Positions 1 through 10,417 of a DNA stretch of 64,000 bases are shown here, one piece after another (the stretch's first letter is position 1; each line of letters starts with the position of its first letter). The position numbers were made by a program, and so were the translations under genes. The stretch lies in assembly GCA_038405435.1 (NCBI GenBank), contig JBBYHZ010000006.1; one strand, written 5' to 3'. Origin of the DNA: Dryocola clanedunensis_A. Its GTDB lineage: Bacteria; Pseudomonadota; Gammaproteobacteria; Enterobacterales; Enterobacteriaceae. Below the pieces are notes generated by a model. The model was not told where the DNA came from. It saw nothing but the letters and a program-made list of their open reading frames with translations, and ran no database searches.

Positions 1-2298
1 TTCACAGCAGGCAGCCGCTGCCGTTTTACGGGTCGACATCAGGCTGAGGTTCACACGGCTACGCGCACGGCGCAGGCCGCCCATTAACACCACGTTAAAC
101 AGGATCACCACCAGAATGCAGATCAGGCTGTACTGCGGATGTTCTTTGAACGACACGGTCTGGTAGTAGAGCGTGGAGAGAGAATAAGCGATATTCAGCC
201 CCCACAGGATGGAGAAGGTCATCCAGCCACGGCTCGACTCGCGGGCAACTGCGCCCATCACCGAAATGCACGGGATATAGAGCAGGACGAAAATCAGGTA
301 GCTGTAGGCCGCCGCCGCGCTGCCGAACTTGTCGCTCATCACGCCCATTGCGCCGGTCGCCATTTCGCCGTCGCCTTTGCTGGCTTCGATGGGGTTGGCC
401 AGCACGCTCAGGCTGAAGGTGTCTTTCAGGCTTTGCCAGGTTTCCCCGGCGGCACCGCCCAGTTCGTCCCACAGGTTGAAGCTGGCGGCGTCAAACTCTT
501 CGTTATGCATGTCTTCCGCGGTGTAGAGGGTGTTGAGCGTCCCCACCACGACCTCTTTCGCCATCGCACCGGTAAACAGCCCTACGGTGGCCTGCCAGTT
601 ATCTTCATGCACGCCGATTGGCTTAAGCAGCGGGGTCAGAACTTTACTGACGGAGGCCAGCGCCGAATCGTTGATGTTGTCCACCGGCTTGCCGCTGAAC
701 GAGAAGCTGTTCAGGGCACCGATGAAAATACTGACGATGACAATCACCTTACCGGCGCGCAGCACGAAGCCCTTCAGGCGCTGCCAGGTCTGCATCAGCA
801 GGCTTTTCAGGTGCGGCACGTGATAGACCGGCAGCTCCATCACGAACGGCGTCGCTTCACCGCGCATGATGGTGTACTTGAGCATCAGCCCGGTCAGGAT
901 CGCCATTACGATGCCGAGAATGTAGAGGGAGAAGACAACCAGCGCGCCTTCCTGCCCGAAGAACGCGGCGGCAAAGACGGCAAAAATGGCCAGACGCGCG
1001 CCGCAGGACATAAACGGTGCCATCATGATGGTCATCAGGCGTTCACGCGGGGCGTCCAGGGTTCGTGCACCCATCACGGACGGCACGTTACAGCCGAAGC
1101 CGACAATCAGCGGCACGAAGGATTTGCCCGGCAGGCCGAGCGCCTGCATCAGCCTGTCCATCACGAACGCCGCGCGGGCCATGTAGCCGGAATCCTCAAG
1201 GAAGGAGAGGAACAGGTACATCATGCCGATTTGCGGCACCAGCGGCAGCACGGTATTGATACCGCCGCCGATGCCCTGGGCTAAGAAGATGGTCAGCCAG
1301 TCCGGGAAGTGCAGCGTGGCGCCAATCCACTGAATGCCGTGAATAAAGATGGCCGCAGAGCCGCCGTCGAAAATAGGCTGCAGCGCGCCGCCGATGTTAA
1401 TCGCCAGCAGGAACATGACGTACATGACCAGCAAAAAGATCGGCAGGCCGAGGAAGCGGTTCAGGATGATTTTGTCCATCATCGCCGTCATGCGGCTTGG
1501 CTCGGCGGTCAGGCTGTTGCTGACGGTATCGCAGACGGCGGCGATGCACTGATAGCGCGCATCGGCAATCAGCAGGGCCGGATCTTCAAGGGTTTGTGCA
1601 AGATTTTCACGCGCTTTTTCGAGCTTGTCCGCAGCGCTGCCGGCAAAGGCCTGGCTGTAAATATCGCCTTCGAGCATTTGCAGGGCCAGCCAGCGGCGCT
1701 GCTGTTCCGGCATCTCGCCGGACATGTCCGCCGCCAGGCTGTCGACTTCTTTGAGCAGCGCGGGCGGGTAAAGCACCAGGTCCGGGCGGCCGTTAGGTTC
1801 CCGGCGGTCGATGGCGAGCTTCAGCCCTTCGATGCCGCGCCCTCGGGTTGATACCAGCGGCACGACAGGGCAGCCAAGGCGGGCGGCAAGGGCATCGATG
1901 TCGATGCGGATAGCCTGCTTCTCGGCGATATCGAGCATATTGAGCGCCACAACGCAGGGAATGCCCAGCTCCAGCAGCTGAAGCGTCAGGTAGAGGTTGC
2001 GCTCAAGGTTTGACGCGTCGACGACGTTAATCAGCAGGTCGGCGTCGCCGCTCAGAATGTAGTGGCAGGCGATTTGCTCGTCGAGCGAGGTTTGCGACGA
2101 GATGGTGGTCAGGGAGTAGGTCCCCGGCAGGTCAACCAGCGTGACTTTGTTATTCAGCGTGGAGAACTGGCCTTCTTTTCGTTCGACGGTGACGCCCGCC
2201 CAGTTGCCCACGCGCTGACGTGAGCCCGTCAGCTGATTAAACAGCGTGGTTTTGCCTGAATTGGGATTGCCGATTAAACCTATGGTTAAGTTTTTCAT
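1..2298 (-). CDS. feoB: Ferrous iron transporter FeoB (3' end cut by window edge)
   Basis: FeoB is the inner-membrane Fe(II) permease with an N-terminal GTPase domain. The start codon is read at 2296-2298, and the frame stays open to base 1, giving 766 codons; the E. coli protein has 773, so only a few residues are missing. The P-loop G-N-P-N-S-G-K-T lies at residues 10-17, and the visible C-terminus ends in a Cys pair, as in enterobacterial FeoB. The rest is a polytopic membrane domain with Gate motifs that I did not map residue by residue. It lies 54 bases downstream of feoA in the same direction and is expected to be co-transcribed. feoC would lie beyond the window edge. Confidence 0.97.
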   Translation of the reverse strand, partial: MKNLTIGLIGNPNSGKTTLFNQLTGSRQRVGNWAGVTVERKEGQFSTLNNKVTLVDLPGTYSLTTISSQTSLDEQIACHYILSGDADLLINVVDASNLERNLYLTLQLLELGIPCVVALNMLDIAEKQAIRIDIDALAARLGCPVVPLVSTRGRGIEGLKLAIDRREPNGRPDLVLYPPALLKEVDSLAADMSGEMPEQQRRWLALQMLEGDIYSQAFAGSAADKLEKARENLAQTLEDPALLIADARYQCIAAVCDTVSNSLTAEPSRMTAMMDKIILNRFLGLPIFLLVMYVMFLLAINIGGALQPIFDGGSAAIFIHGIQWIGATLHFPDWLTIFLAQGIGGGINTVLPLVPQIGMMYLFLSFLEDSGYMARAAFVMDRLMQALGLPGKSFVPLIVGFGCNVPSVMGARTLDAPRERLMTIMMAPFMSCGARLAIFAVFAAAFFGQEGALVVFSLYILGIVMAILTGLMLKYTIMRGEATPFVMELPVYHVPHLKSLLMQTWQRLKGFVLRAGKVIVIVSIFIGALNSFSFSGKPVDNINDSALASVSKVLTPLLKPIGVHEDNWQATVGLFTGAMAKEVVVGTLNTLYTAEDMHNEEFDAASFNLWDELGGAAGETWQSLKDTFSLSVLANPIEASKGDGEMATGAMGVMSDKFGSAAAAYSYLIFVLLYIPCISVMGAVARESSRGWMTFSILWGLNIAYSLSTLYYQTVSFKEHPQYSLICILVVILFNVVLMGGLRRARSRVNLSLMSTRKTAAAACCE

Positions 2299-2352
2299 TT
2301 TTTCGTGAACTAAAGAGAATTAAAACCAGAGCGCGAACGCCCAACCCGCCTT

Positions 2353-2577
2353 TCAGGCAACGACTTCGACGTTTAATAATTCGAGATCTTTTTTACGCAG
2401 CACCAGGCTTACGCGACGCGTTTCGATATGTACCGGATCGCCTAATGGTGCGACGCGAACAACGTTAAAAGAGGAGCCGGGGAGCATACCCAGAGATAAT
2501 AATTTCTGACGGTAAGCCGGGCTTATTTCACGGGCAAAGCCGGTTATTTTCCAGGTGCTTTTCGGTATGAAGTGCAT
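2353..2577 (-). CDS. feoA: Ferrous iron transport accessory protein FeoA
   Basis: This is a small cytoplasmic SH3-like protein of 74 residues that supports FeoB-dependent Fe(II) uptake. The sequence is nearly identical to enterobacterial FeoA through the core (KITGFAREISPAYRQKLLSL, then LGDP and ETRRVSL), with a variable N-terminus. It is first in the feoAB order on the minus strand. A short reading frame of 46 codons ends 9 bases before its start, and the sequence between supplies the Shine-Dalgarno-like AAGG. Regulation by Fur is known in the family; a candidate Fur box lies upstream at 2701-2719. Confidence 0.97.
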   Translation of the reverse strand: MHFIPKSTWKITGFAREISPAYRQKLLSLGMLPGSSFNVVRVAPLGDPVHIETRRVSLVLRKKDLELLNVEVVA

Positions 2578-2586
2578 AGGACCTTC

Positions 2587-2727
2587 TTAAGCGAGATGCA
2601 GATTTCCCGCTGGCTGAGCTACTGAGTTCACCGGCACGTCCCGTTGCGCGGCGATCGCCTTTTTCTTAAAAGGTAAGGGAAGCGTAATAAACACCACAAT
2701 GATAATGAGAATGGTTTCTATCAGCAA
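2587..2727 (-). CDS. Possible 46-residue single-pass membrane protein in the feo leader
   Basis: This reading frame starts with TTG at 2725-2727 and ends with TAA at 2587-2589, just before feoA. The product begins M-L-I-E-T, continues with an unbroken hydrophobic run (about residues 6-20, rich in I, L, V and F), then K-K-K at 21-23 and a polar tail. That is the usual form of a small inner-membrane protein with a cytoplasmic C-terminus. An in-frame TAA lies two codons before the TTG, so no earlier start exists. The ribosome-binding site is weak (TAAG). A Fur-box-like sequence lies inside the frame, so the region may instead be an untranslated operator or leader. I do not recognise the protein. 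Confidence 0.4.
   Translation of the reverse strand: MLIETILIIIVVFITLPLPFKKKAIAAQRDVPVNSVAQPAGNLHLA
2701..2719. promoter_or_regulatory. Candidate Fur box upstream of feoA
   Basis: Nineteen bases beginning GATAATGAGAAT match 13 of 19 positions of the Fur consensus GATAATGATAATCATTATC by my count. The site lies about 125 bases upstream of feoA. Fur repression of feo is established in enterobacteria. The site overlaps the possible small ORF, so its position relative to the transcription start is unresolved. Confidence 0.5.
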
Positions 2728-2902
2728 TACTTATTTTATGAACGAGCGCTCATTTTTTATTATTAAATGCAACGGCGGGTGATGATGTCAGTGAGCAAAT
2801 ATTTAGCATTAGCCTTTAATTAAAGCAAATTATTACAAAGGGTTAAGAAGGTAAATAAAACGTAACGTCATTATATTTCGTGGATTAATGTTGCGCAGGC
2901 AT

Positions 2903-2919
2903 TTCATGTGTTACATGAA
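2903..2919. promoter_or_regulatory. Inverted repeat TTCATG-N5-CATGAA upstream of feo
   Basis: This is a perfect 6-5-6 inverted repeat in the AT-rich region between feoA and yhgF. It could be a regulator operator for the feo operon. It does not match the FNR or CRP consensus, and I cannot assign a protein to it. Confidence 0.35.
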
Positions 2920-3066
2920 TGATGCGCGCAGGTTTATTATTTACACATTCGCCGAAATATAGCTGGCGGGGAACGCTTTATAATGGTTGAGAAAATAACC
3001 TGGCTGATAATGAAATGTTATTTATGAATGGTACGTCGGGAAATTAGAACAAATTGTGCTAAATAC

Positions 3067-3139
3067 GGTGGATGACGCTTTGTTTATCCACGCTGACCCA
3101 TAAAAGGGTGCAGAGCGGGAAAACGCAGCGTCATCCGCC
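3067..3139. repeat. REP/BIME-type inverted repeat after yhgF
   Basis: GGTGGATGACGCT at 3067-3079 pairs with AGCGTCATCCGCC at 3127-3139, with one mismatch. The arms share the core of the REP hairpins found elsewhere in the window. The element lies just past the yhgF stop codon and may protect or end that transcript. Confidence 0.65.
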
Positions 3140-3145
3140 GGAAGG

Positions 3146-5479
<2,334 letters not shown>

Positions 5480-5610
5480 GGCTTTTCATCTGTGTTGAGT
5501 AGGTCATTAGGTGCAAAAATCAGGGGACAGTTATACGGATTGGAGGGTGAAAATGCCAGCCGCAGCCCCTGAGTGGCGATTAATCGGACGGTTCTGTGAC
5601 CGGCATCGTG

Positions 5611-6084
5611 CTACTTCACGTATTCAATTTTGTTAACGTACCACTGGGCTTCGCCGCCGGGGGTCTGCACGACCGCCAGATCGCCCTCTTCTTTCTTCAG
5701 CAGGGCGCGGGCCATCGGCGAGTCGATGGAGATATAATCTTTGCGCCCGAAGATTTCATCGTAGCCGACAATGCGGAAGCGCAGCTGATTGCCGTCGTCA
5801 TTTTCAATTTCGACCCAGGCGCCGAAGAACACTTTGCCCTCCTGCTGGGGGGAATAGTCGACAATCTTTAGGTATTCGAGGCATTTCGTCAGATAACGGA
5901 CGCGGCGGTCTATCTCGCGCAGCCGTTTTTTGTTGTACTGGTAGTCGGCGTTTTCACTGCGATCGCCAAGGCTTGCCGCCCACGTGACCTTTTTTGTCAC
6001 CTCCGGACGCTCTTCTCGCCACAGGTAATCCTTTTCTTGCTTGAGCTTTTCGTAGCCTTCTCGGGTAATCAGCGGCGTTTTCAT
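5611..6084 (-). CDS. greB: Transcript cleavage factor GreB
   Basis: GreB enters the secondary channel of RNA polymerase and stimulates cleavage of backtracked RNA so that elongation can resume. The 157 residues match E. coli GreB (158) closely. The N-terminal coiled coil carries the acidic tip D-R-S-E-N-A-D-Y, and the C-terminal globular part has F-G-A-W-V-E-I-E and the I-D-S-P-M-A-R-A-L-L segment that marks Gre factors. It is transcribed divergently from ompR, with 238 bases between the starts, and is 131 bases upstream of yhgF on the same strand. Confidence 0.97.
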   Translation of the reverse strand: MKTPLITREGYEKLKQEKDYLWREERPEVTKKVTWAASLGDRSENADYQYNKKRLREIDRRVRYLTKCLEYLKIVDYSPQQEGKVFFGAWVEIENDDGNQLRFRIVGYDEIFGRKDYISIDSPMARALLKKEEGDLAVVQTPGGEAQWYVNKIEYVK

Positions 6085-6322
6085 CAGTAAGCCTTTGGCG
6101 TCGGGAACAATGGGAGTGATTTAAACCGATATATCAGGATGATGGCAATCCCCGGTATTTGCGAGTCAGGTCATTCTTTTTGGTGAAAAGGTGCTGATAA
6201 CCGTCTGTTTAATATGCTTTGTAACAATTTCGACTAGAATGTATACCAGATTTGACTGGTCGTATTGACACAGTTTTTTAAGAATACGCACTCAACTGTT
6301 CGAGCCTTTGGGAGTTATAAGA

Positions 6323-7042
6323 ATGCAAGAGAACTATAAAATTCTGGTCGTGGATGACGATATGCGTCTGCGTGCTCTGTTAGAGCGTTATCTGACCGAA
6401 CAGGGCTTCCAGGTTCGTAGCGTCGCCAACGCGGAACAGATGGATCGCCTGTTAACCCGTGAGTCCTTCCACCTGATGGTGCTGGACCTGATGCTGCCCG
6501 GCGAAGATGGCCTGTCTATCTGCCGCCGCCTGCGCAGCCAGAGCAACCCGATGCCGATCATTATGGTCACCGCCAAGGGCGAAGAAGTAGACCGTATCGT
6601 GGGCCTGGAAATCGGTGCTGATGACTACATTCCAAAACCGTTTAACCCGCGTGAGCTGTTAGCCCGTATCCGTGCCGTCCTGCGCCGTCAGGCGAACGAA
6701 CTGCCGGGCGCGCCTTCTCAGGAAGAAGCGGTTATCGCCTTCGGCAAATTCAAGCTGAACCTCGGCACCCGCGAGATGTTCCGTGAAGATGAGCCTATGC
6801 CGCTGACCAGCGGTGAGTTCGCGGTGCTGAAAGCGCTGGTGAGCCACCCGCGCGAGCCTCTTTCCCGCGACAAACTGATGAACCTTGCCCGTGGCCGCGA
6901 GTACAGCGCCATGGAACGTTCTATCGACGTACAGATCTCCCGCCTGCGCCGCATGGTGGAAGAGGACCCGGCGCATCCGCGCTATATTCAGACCGTTTGG
7001 GGTCTGGGCTACGTCTTCGTGCCGGACGGTTCTAAGGCATGA
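6323..7042 (+). CDS. ompR: Osmoregulatory response regulator OmpR
   Basis: A 239-residue response regulator that controls porin and many envelope genes after phosphorylation by EnvZ. The receiver domain carries the acidic triad D-D-D at 11-13, the phosphoacceptor Asp55 in V-L-D-L-M, and a conserved Lys in P-K-P-F-N. The C-terminal winged-helix domain ends with the W-G-L-G-Y-V-F signature. An in-frame TTG lies 15 bases upstream, but the ATG at 6323 gives the exact E. coli length and start M-Q-E-N-Y-K. It overlaps envZ by 4 bases (ATGA), which implies translational coupling. Confidence 0.98.
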   Translation: MQENYKILVVDDDMRLRALLERYLTEQGFQVRSVANAEQMDRLLTRESFHLMVLDLMLPGEDGLSICRRLRSQSNPMPIIMVTAKGEEVDRIVGLEIGADDYIPKPFNPRELLARIRAVLRRQANELPGAPSQEEAVIAFGKFKLNLGTREMFREDEPMPLTSGEFAVLKALVSHPREPLSRDKLMNLARGREYSAMERSIDVQISRLRRMVEEDPAHPRYIQTVWGLGYVFVPDGSKA

Positions 7043-8391
7043 GGCGAGTCCGCTTCTCGCCAAGAAGCTCGTTTGCCCGTACGCTGCTCCTGATCGTCAC
7101 CCTGCTGTTTGTCAGCCTGGTGACGACCTACCTTGTGGTGCTTAACTTCGCGATCCTGCCTAGCCTGCAGCAGTTTAATAAAGTCCTCGCCTACGAAGTC
7201 CGTATGCTGATGACGGATAAGCTGCAGCTTGAAGACGGCACGCAGCTGGTGGTGCCACCGGCCTTTCGCCGTGAGATTTACCGCGAGCTGGGCATTTCCC
7301 TCTACTCCAACGAGGCGGCGGAAGATGCTGGCCTGCGCTGGGCGCAGCACTATGAGTTTTTAAGCCAGCAGATGGCGCAGCAGCTGGGTGGCCCGACGGA
7401 AGTCCGCGTCGAGGTCAACAAAAGCTCGCCGGTGGTCTGGCTGAAGACCTGGCTGTCGCCGAATATCTGGGTGCGCGTTCCGCTCACCGAGATTCACCAG
7501 GGGGATTTCTCGCCGCTGTTCCGCTATACGCTGGCCATTATGCTGCTGGCGATAGGGGGCGCGTGGCTGTTTATCCGCATACAGAACCGACCGCTGGTCG
7601 ACCTGGAGCACGCTGCGCTTCAGGTCGGTAAAGGAATTATCCCGCCGCCGCTGCGCGAATACGGTGCTTCGGAGGTCCGCTCGGTAACCCGTGCGTTCAA
7701 CCATATGGCGGCGGGCGTTAAACAGCTGGCGGATGATCGTACGCTGCTGATGGCCGGGGTCAGCCATGACCTGCGAACGCCGCTGACGCGTATCCGTCTT
7801 GCGACGGAGATGATGGGCCAGGAGGATGGCTATCTCGCCGAGTCGATCAACAAAGATATCGAAGAGTGCAACGCGATTATCGAACAGTTTATCGACTACC
7901 TGCGCACCGGGCAGGAGATGCCGCTGGAAACGGCAGATCTGAACGGCGTGCTGGGCGAAGTGGTGGCCGCAGAAAGCGGCTACGAGCGCGAAATCGAAAC
8001 CGATTTGCAGGATGGTGAGCTGCTGGTGAATATTCACCCGCTGTCCATCAAGCGTGCGGTTGCCAATATGGTGGTTAACGCCGCCCGCTACGGTAACGGC
8101 TGGATCAAAGTCAGCAGCGGCGGCGAGCTGAACCGCGCCTGGTTCCAGGTGGAAGACGACGGCCCGGGGATTAAACCCGAGCAGCTTAAGCACCTGTTCC
8201 AGCCGTTTGTGCGCGGCGACAGCGCCCGCACCACCAGCGGCACAGGGCTGGGCCTGGCGATAGTCCAGCGTATTATCGACAACCATAACGGCCTGCTCGA
8301 TATCGGCAGCAGCGAGCGCGGCGGCTTACGGATCAGGGCTTATCTGCCGCTGCCGATAAGCAAGGTTGTGCCGCAAACCAAAGAAGCCTGA
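7039..8391 (+). CDS. envZ: Osmosensor histidine kinase/phosphatase EnvZ
   Basis: EnvZ is a dimeric inner-membrane sensor kinase that phosphorylates and dephosphorylates OmpR. The 450 residues match E. coli EnvZ. The first transmembrane segment is around residues 16-40, followed by a periplasmic loop, a second segment around 162-179, a HAMP linker, the DHp helix with the phosphoacceptor His243 in V-S-H-D-L-R-T-P, and the ATPase domain with N-A-A-R-Y, D-D-G-P-G-I and G-T-G-L-G-L boxes. It starts inside the ompR stop codon. A hairpin terminator follows at 8404-8436. Confidence 0.98.
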   Translation: MRRVRFSPRSSFARTLLLIVTLLFVSLVTTYLVVLNFAILPSLQQFNKVLAYEVRMLMTDKLQLEDGTQLVVPPAFRREIYRELGISLYSNEAAEDAGLRWAQHYEFLSQQMAQQLGGPTEVRVEVNKSSPVVWLKTWLSPNIWVRVPLTEIHQGDFSPLFRYTLAIMLLAIGGAWLFIRIQNRPLVDLEHAALQVGKGIIPPPLREYGASEVRSVTRAFNHMAAGVKQLADDRTLLMAGVSHDLRTPLTRIRLATEMMGQEDGYLAESINKDIEECNAIIEQFIDYLRTGQEMPLETADLNGVLGEVVAAESGYEREIETDLQDGELLVNIHPLSIKRAVANMVVNAARYGNGWIKVSSGGELNRAWFQVEDDGPGIKPEQLKHLFQPFVRGDSARTTSGTGLGLAIVQRIIDNHNGLLDIGSSERGGLRIRAYLPLPISKVVPQTKEA

Positions 8392-8403
8392 TGCGCTGAA
8401 AAC

Positions 8404-8436
8404 AAAAAACGAACCCCGAGGGGTTCGTTTTTTTTA
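8404..8436. terminator. Bidirectional intrinsic terminator between envZ and pckA
   Basis: ACGAACCCC-gag-GGGGTTCGT forms a strong stem flanked by an A-run on the left and a T-run on the right, so it can serve the plus-strand ompR-envZ transcript and the converging pckA transcript. Confidence 0.9.
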
Positions 8437-8438
8437 TG

Positions 8439-8468
8439 TGGGATGGCGCTGGCGCTTATCCAACCTAC
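8439..8468. repeat. REP-type element between envZ and pckA
   Basis: The core GATGGCGCTGGCGCTTATCC with flanking G and C tracts is the same hairpin family seen at 42816-42876, 49660-49725, 58934-58967 and 60934-60960. It lies between two converging genes, the usual place for REP elements. Confidence 0.7.
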
Positions 8469-8500
8469 AAATCGTTCGAGTCGTAGGCTGAATAAAGAAC

Positions 8501-10120
8501 TTAGATCTTAGGCCCTGCGCTCACTAAGGCCGCACCCGCCGGGGTATCGGTGTACTTCTCAAAGTTAGCCACAAACAGCTTCGCCAGCTGCTCTGCTTTC
8601 TCCTGCCACTGTTCCGGTGACGCGTAGGTGTTACGCGGGTCCAGAATATGTGGATCAACGCCCGCCAGTTCGGTCGGGATCGCCAGATCGAACATCGGCA
8701 GCGTGAAGGTCTCGGCGTTGTCCAGCGAGCCGTCCAGTATCGCGTCGATGATCGCGCGGGTATCTTTTATCGAGATACGTTTGCCCGTGCCGTTCCAGCC
8801 CGTGTTCACCAGATAAGCCTGCGCGCCGGATGCCTGCATGCGCTTCACCAGCACTTCCGCGTACTGCGTTGGGTGCAGCGACAGGAATGCCGCCCCGAAG
8901 CAGGCGGAGAAGGTTGGCGTAGGTTCAGTGACGCCGCGCTCGGTGCCCGCCAGCTTCGCGGTAAAGCCAGACAGGAAGTGATACTGCGTCTGGTTTGCCG
9001 TCAGGCGGGATACCGGCGGCAGCACGCCAAAGGCGTCTGCGGTCAGGAAAATCACTTTCGTCGCATGGCCCGCTTTTGACACCGGCTTAACGATATTGTC
9101 GATGTGGTAAATCGGGTAGGAGACGCGGGTGTTTTCCGTTTTTGAGCTGTCGTCGAAGTCGATGGAGCCGTCGGCACGCACGGTGACGTTTTCCAGCAGA
9201 GCGTCGCGACGGATAGCGTGGAAGATGTCCGGCTCCGCCTCTTCAGACAGGCGAATCGTCTTCGCGTAGCAGCCGCCTTCAAAGTTGAACACGCCGTCGT
9301 CGTCCCAGCCGTGTTCGTCATCGCCAATCAGGCGGCGTTTCGGATCGGTGGACAGGGTGGTTTTGCCGGTGCCGGAAAGCCCGAAGAACACGGCCACGTC
9401 GCCATCTTCACCCACGTTCGCCGAGCAGTGCATGGAAGCAATGCCCTTCAGCGGCAGCAGGTAGTTCATGATGGAGAACATGCCCTTTTTCATTTCGCCG
9501 CCGTACCAGGTGCCGCCAATCAGCTGCATGCGCTCGGTAAGGTTAAAGGCCACGAAGTTCTCGGAGTTCAGTCCCTGCTCTTGCCAGTGAGGATTGGTAC
9601 ATTTGGCACCGTTCATCACCACGAAATCAGGTTCAAATGTTGCCAGCTCTTCGTCGGTTGGGCGGATAAACATGTTTTTAACGAAATGAGCCTGCCAGGC
9701 CACTTCGGTAATAAAACGTACCGACAGACGCGTGTCCGCATTGGCGCCGCAGAACGCGTCGACAATGAACAAACGTTTACCAGAGAGCTGTTCGGTGACA
9801 AGACCCTTCAGGCTGCGCCAGGTCTCTTCAGAAAGGGGTTTATTATCGTTTTTGCCTTTGCCGTTGTCTGCCCACCACAGGGTGTCGCGGGTGGTATCGT
9901 CGCGGACAATGTATTTATCTTTCGGGGAACGACCGGTGAAGATACCGGTATCGACTGCTACCGCACCAAGATTTGTTTCTACTCCACGCTCGAAGCCTTG
10001 CAGACCGGGGGCCAGCTCTTCGCGGTACAGCGTTTCGTAATCGGGGTTGTAAAGCACCTCACTCGCATCGTGAATACCATAAGCCTTGAGATCCTGCGGG
10101 GTTATGCCTTTAACTCGCAT
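8501..10120 (-). CDS. pckA: Phosphoenolpyruvate carboxykinase (ATP)
   Basis: PckA converts oxaloacetate and ATP to phosphoenolpyruvate and CO2, the first committed step of gluconeogenesis. The 539 residues match E. coli PckA (540). Visible signatures include the kinase loop G-L-S-G-T-G-K-T-T-L-S (about residues 248-258), the metal/substrate segment H-G-W-D-D-D-G-V-F-N-F-E-G-G-C-Y, and G-R-S-P-K-D-K near the N-terminus. The upstream region carries a perfect CRP site at 10238-10253, in line with known CRP activation of pckA when glucose is lacking. Confidence 0.98.
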   Translation of the reverse strand: MRVKGITPQDLKAYGIHDASEVLYNPDYETLYREELAPGLQGFERGVETNLGAVAVDTGIFTGRSPKDKYIVRDDTTRDTLWWADNGKGKNDNKPLSEETWRSLKGLVTEQLSGKRLFIVDAFCGANADTRLSVRFITEVAWQAHFVKNMFIRPTDEELATFEPDFVVMNGAKCTNPHWQEQGLNSENFVAFNLTERMQLIGGTWYGGEMKKGMFSIMNYLLPLKGIASMHCSANVGEDGDVAVFFGLSGTGKTTLSTDPKRRLIGDDEHGWDDDGVFNFEGGCYAKTIRLSEEAEPDIFHAIRRDALLENVTVRADGSIDFDDSSKTENTRVSYPIYHIDNIVKPVSKAGHATKVIFLTADAFGVLPPVSRLTANQTQYHFLSGFTAKLAGTERGVTEPTPTFSACFGAAFLSLHPTQYAEVLVKRMQASGAQAYLVNTGWNGTGKRISIKDTRAIIDAILDGSLDNAETFTLPMFDLAIPTELAGVDPHILDPRNTYASPEQWQEKAEQLAKLFVANFEKYTDTPAGAALVSAGPKI

Positions 10121-10198
10121 TTCACTGCTCCTTAGCCAATTTGTACTGCCTTAGATTGTAGGGTTGTTTATTGGTTGTTAACCGCGACCAAACTCATA

Positions 10199-10221
10199 GA
10201 TTTGAGCATCCGACTCAAATC
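10199..10221. promoter_or_regulatory. Inverted repeat GATTTGAG-N7-CTCAAATC upstream of pckA
   Basis: A perfect 8-7-8 inverted repeat between the CRP site and the pckA start. It could be an operator or form a hairpin in the pckA leader. It does not match the Cra or CRP consensus, and no binding protein can be named. Confidence 0.4.
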
Positions 10222-10237
10222 GGGTAGCGGAAAACGC

Positions 10238-10253
10238 TGTGAGGCTGGTCACA
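10238..10253. promoter_or_regulatory. CRP-binding site upstream of pckA
   Basis: TGTGA-GGCTGG-TCACA has both CRP half-sites perfect with the standard 6-base spacer. It is centred about 125 bases upstream of the pckA start codon. CRP control of pckA is established in E. coli. Confidence 0.85.
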
Positions 10254-10351
10254 ACGGGTGGAGAGTATGGCAGGAATTGGCAAAAGGTCGGGGAAAATAG
10301 TCTGAATATGTTAAAAATTAGTGCGATAAACGGACGCTTTGTGATTGAGCG

Positions 10352-10380
10352 CGCGTTTGCATGCAAACGCGGTTTTTTTT
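10352..10380 (+). terminator. Plus-strand intrinsic terminator with no obvious gene
   Basis: The 20-base perfect palindrome CGCGTTTGCATGCAAACGCG is followed by GTTTTTTTT, the form of an intrinsic terminator read on the plus strand. Both neighbouring genes, pckA and hslO, are on the minus strand, so it has no annotated client. It may end a small RNA that starts near the CRP site. Confidence 0.6.
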
Positions 10381-10409
10381 GCTCCCTCTCCTGTGAGAGG
10401 AGAGGGAGC
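10381..10409. repeat. Hairpin repeat after hslO
   Basis: GCTCCCTCTCC and GGAGAGGGAGC form a perfect 11-base inverted repeat with a 7-base loop. The arms resemble those of the composite repeats at 35134-35227 and 45137-45267. It follows the hslO stop codon on the minus strand and lacks a T-run there, so it is a 3'-end hairpin rather than a standard intrinsic terminator. Confidence 0.7.
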
Positions 10410-10417
10410 TTCAACGA

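Larger units (their letters stand above)
2728..3145. other. AT-rich feo upstream region and yhgF 3' flank
   Basis: About 420 bases with no convincing gene. The left part, up to about 3060, is strongly AT-rich and must carry the feo promoter; the inverted repeat at 2903-2919 lies here. The right part is a REP-type inverted repeat behind yhgF (3067-3139). The reading frames crossing this stretch show no recognisable protein. Confidence 0.6.

Noticed and set aside
139..1284. A 381-codon plus-strand open frame
   Set aside because: It is antisense to feoB, which runs open to the window edge on the minus strand and carries the GTPase motif.
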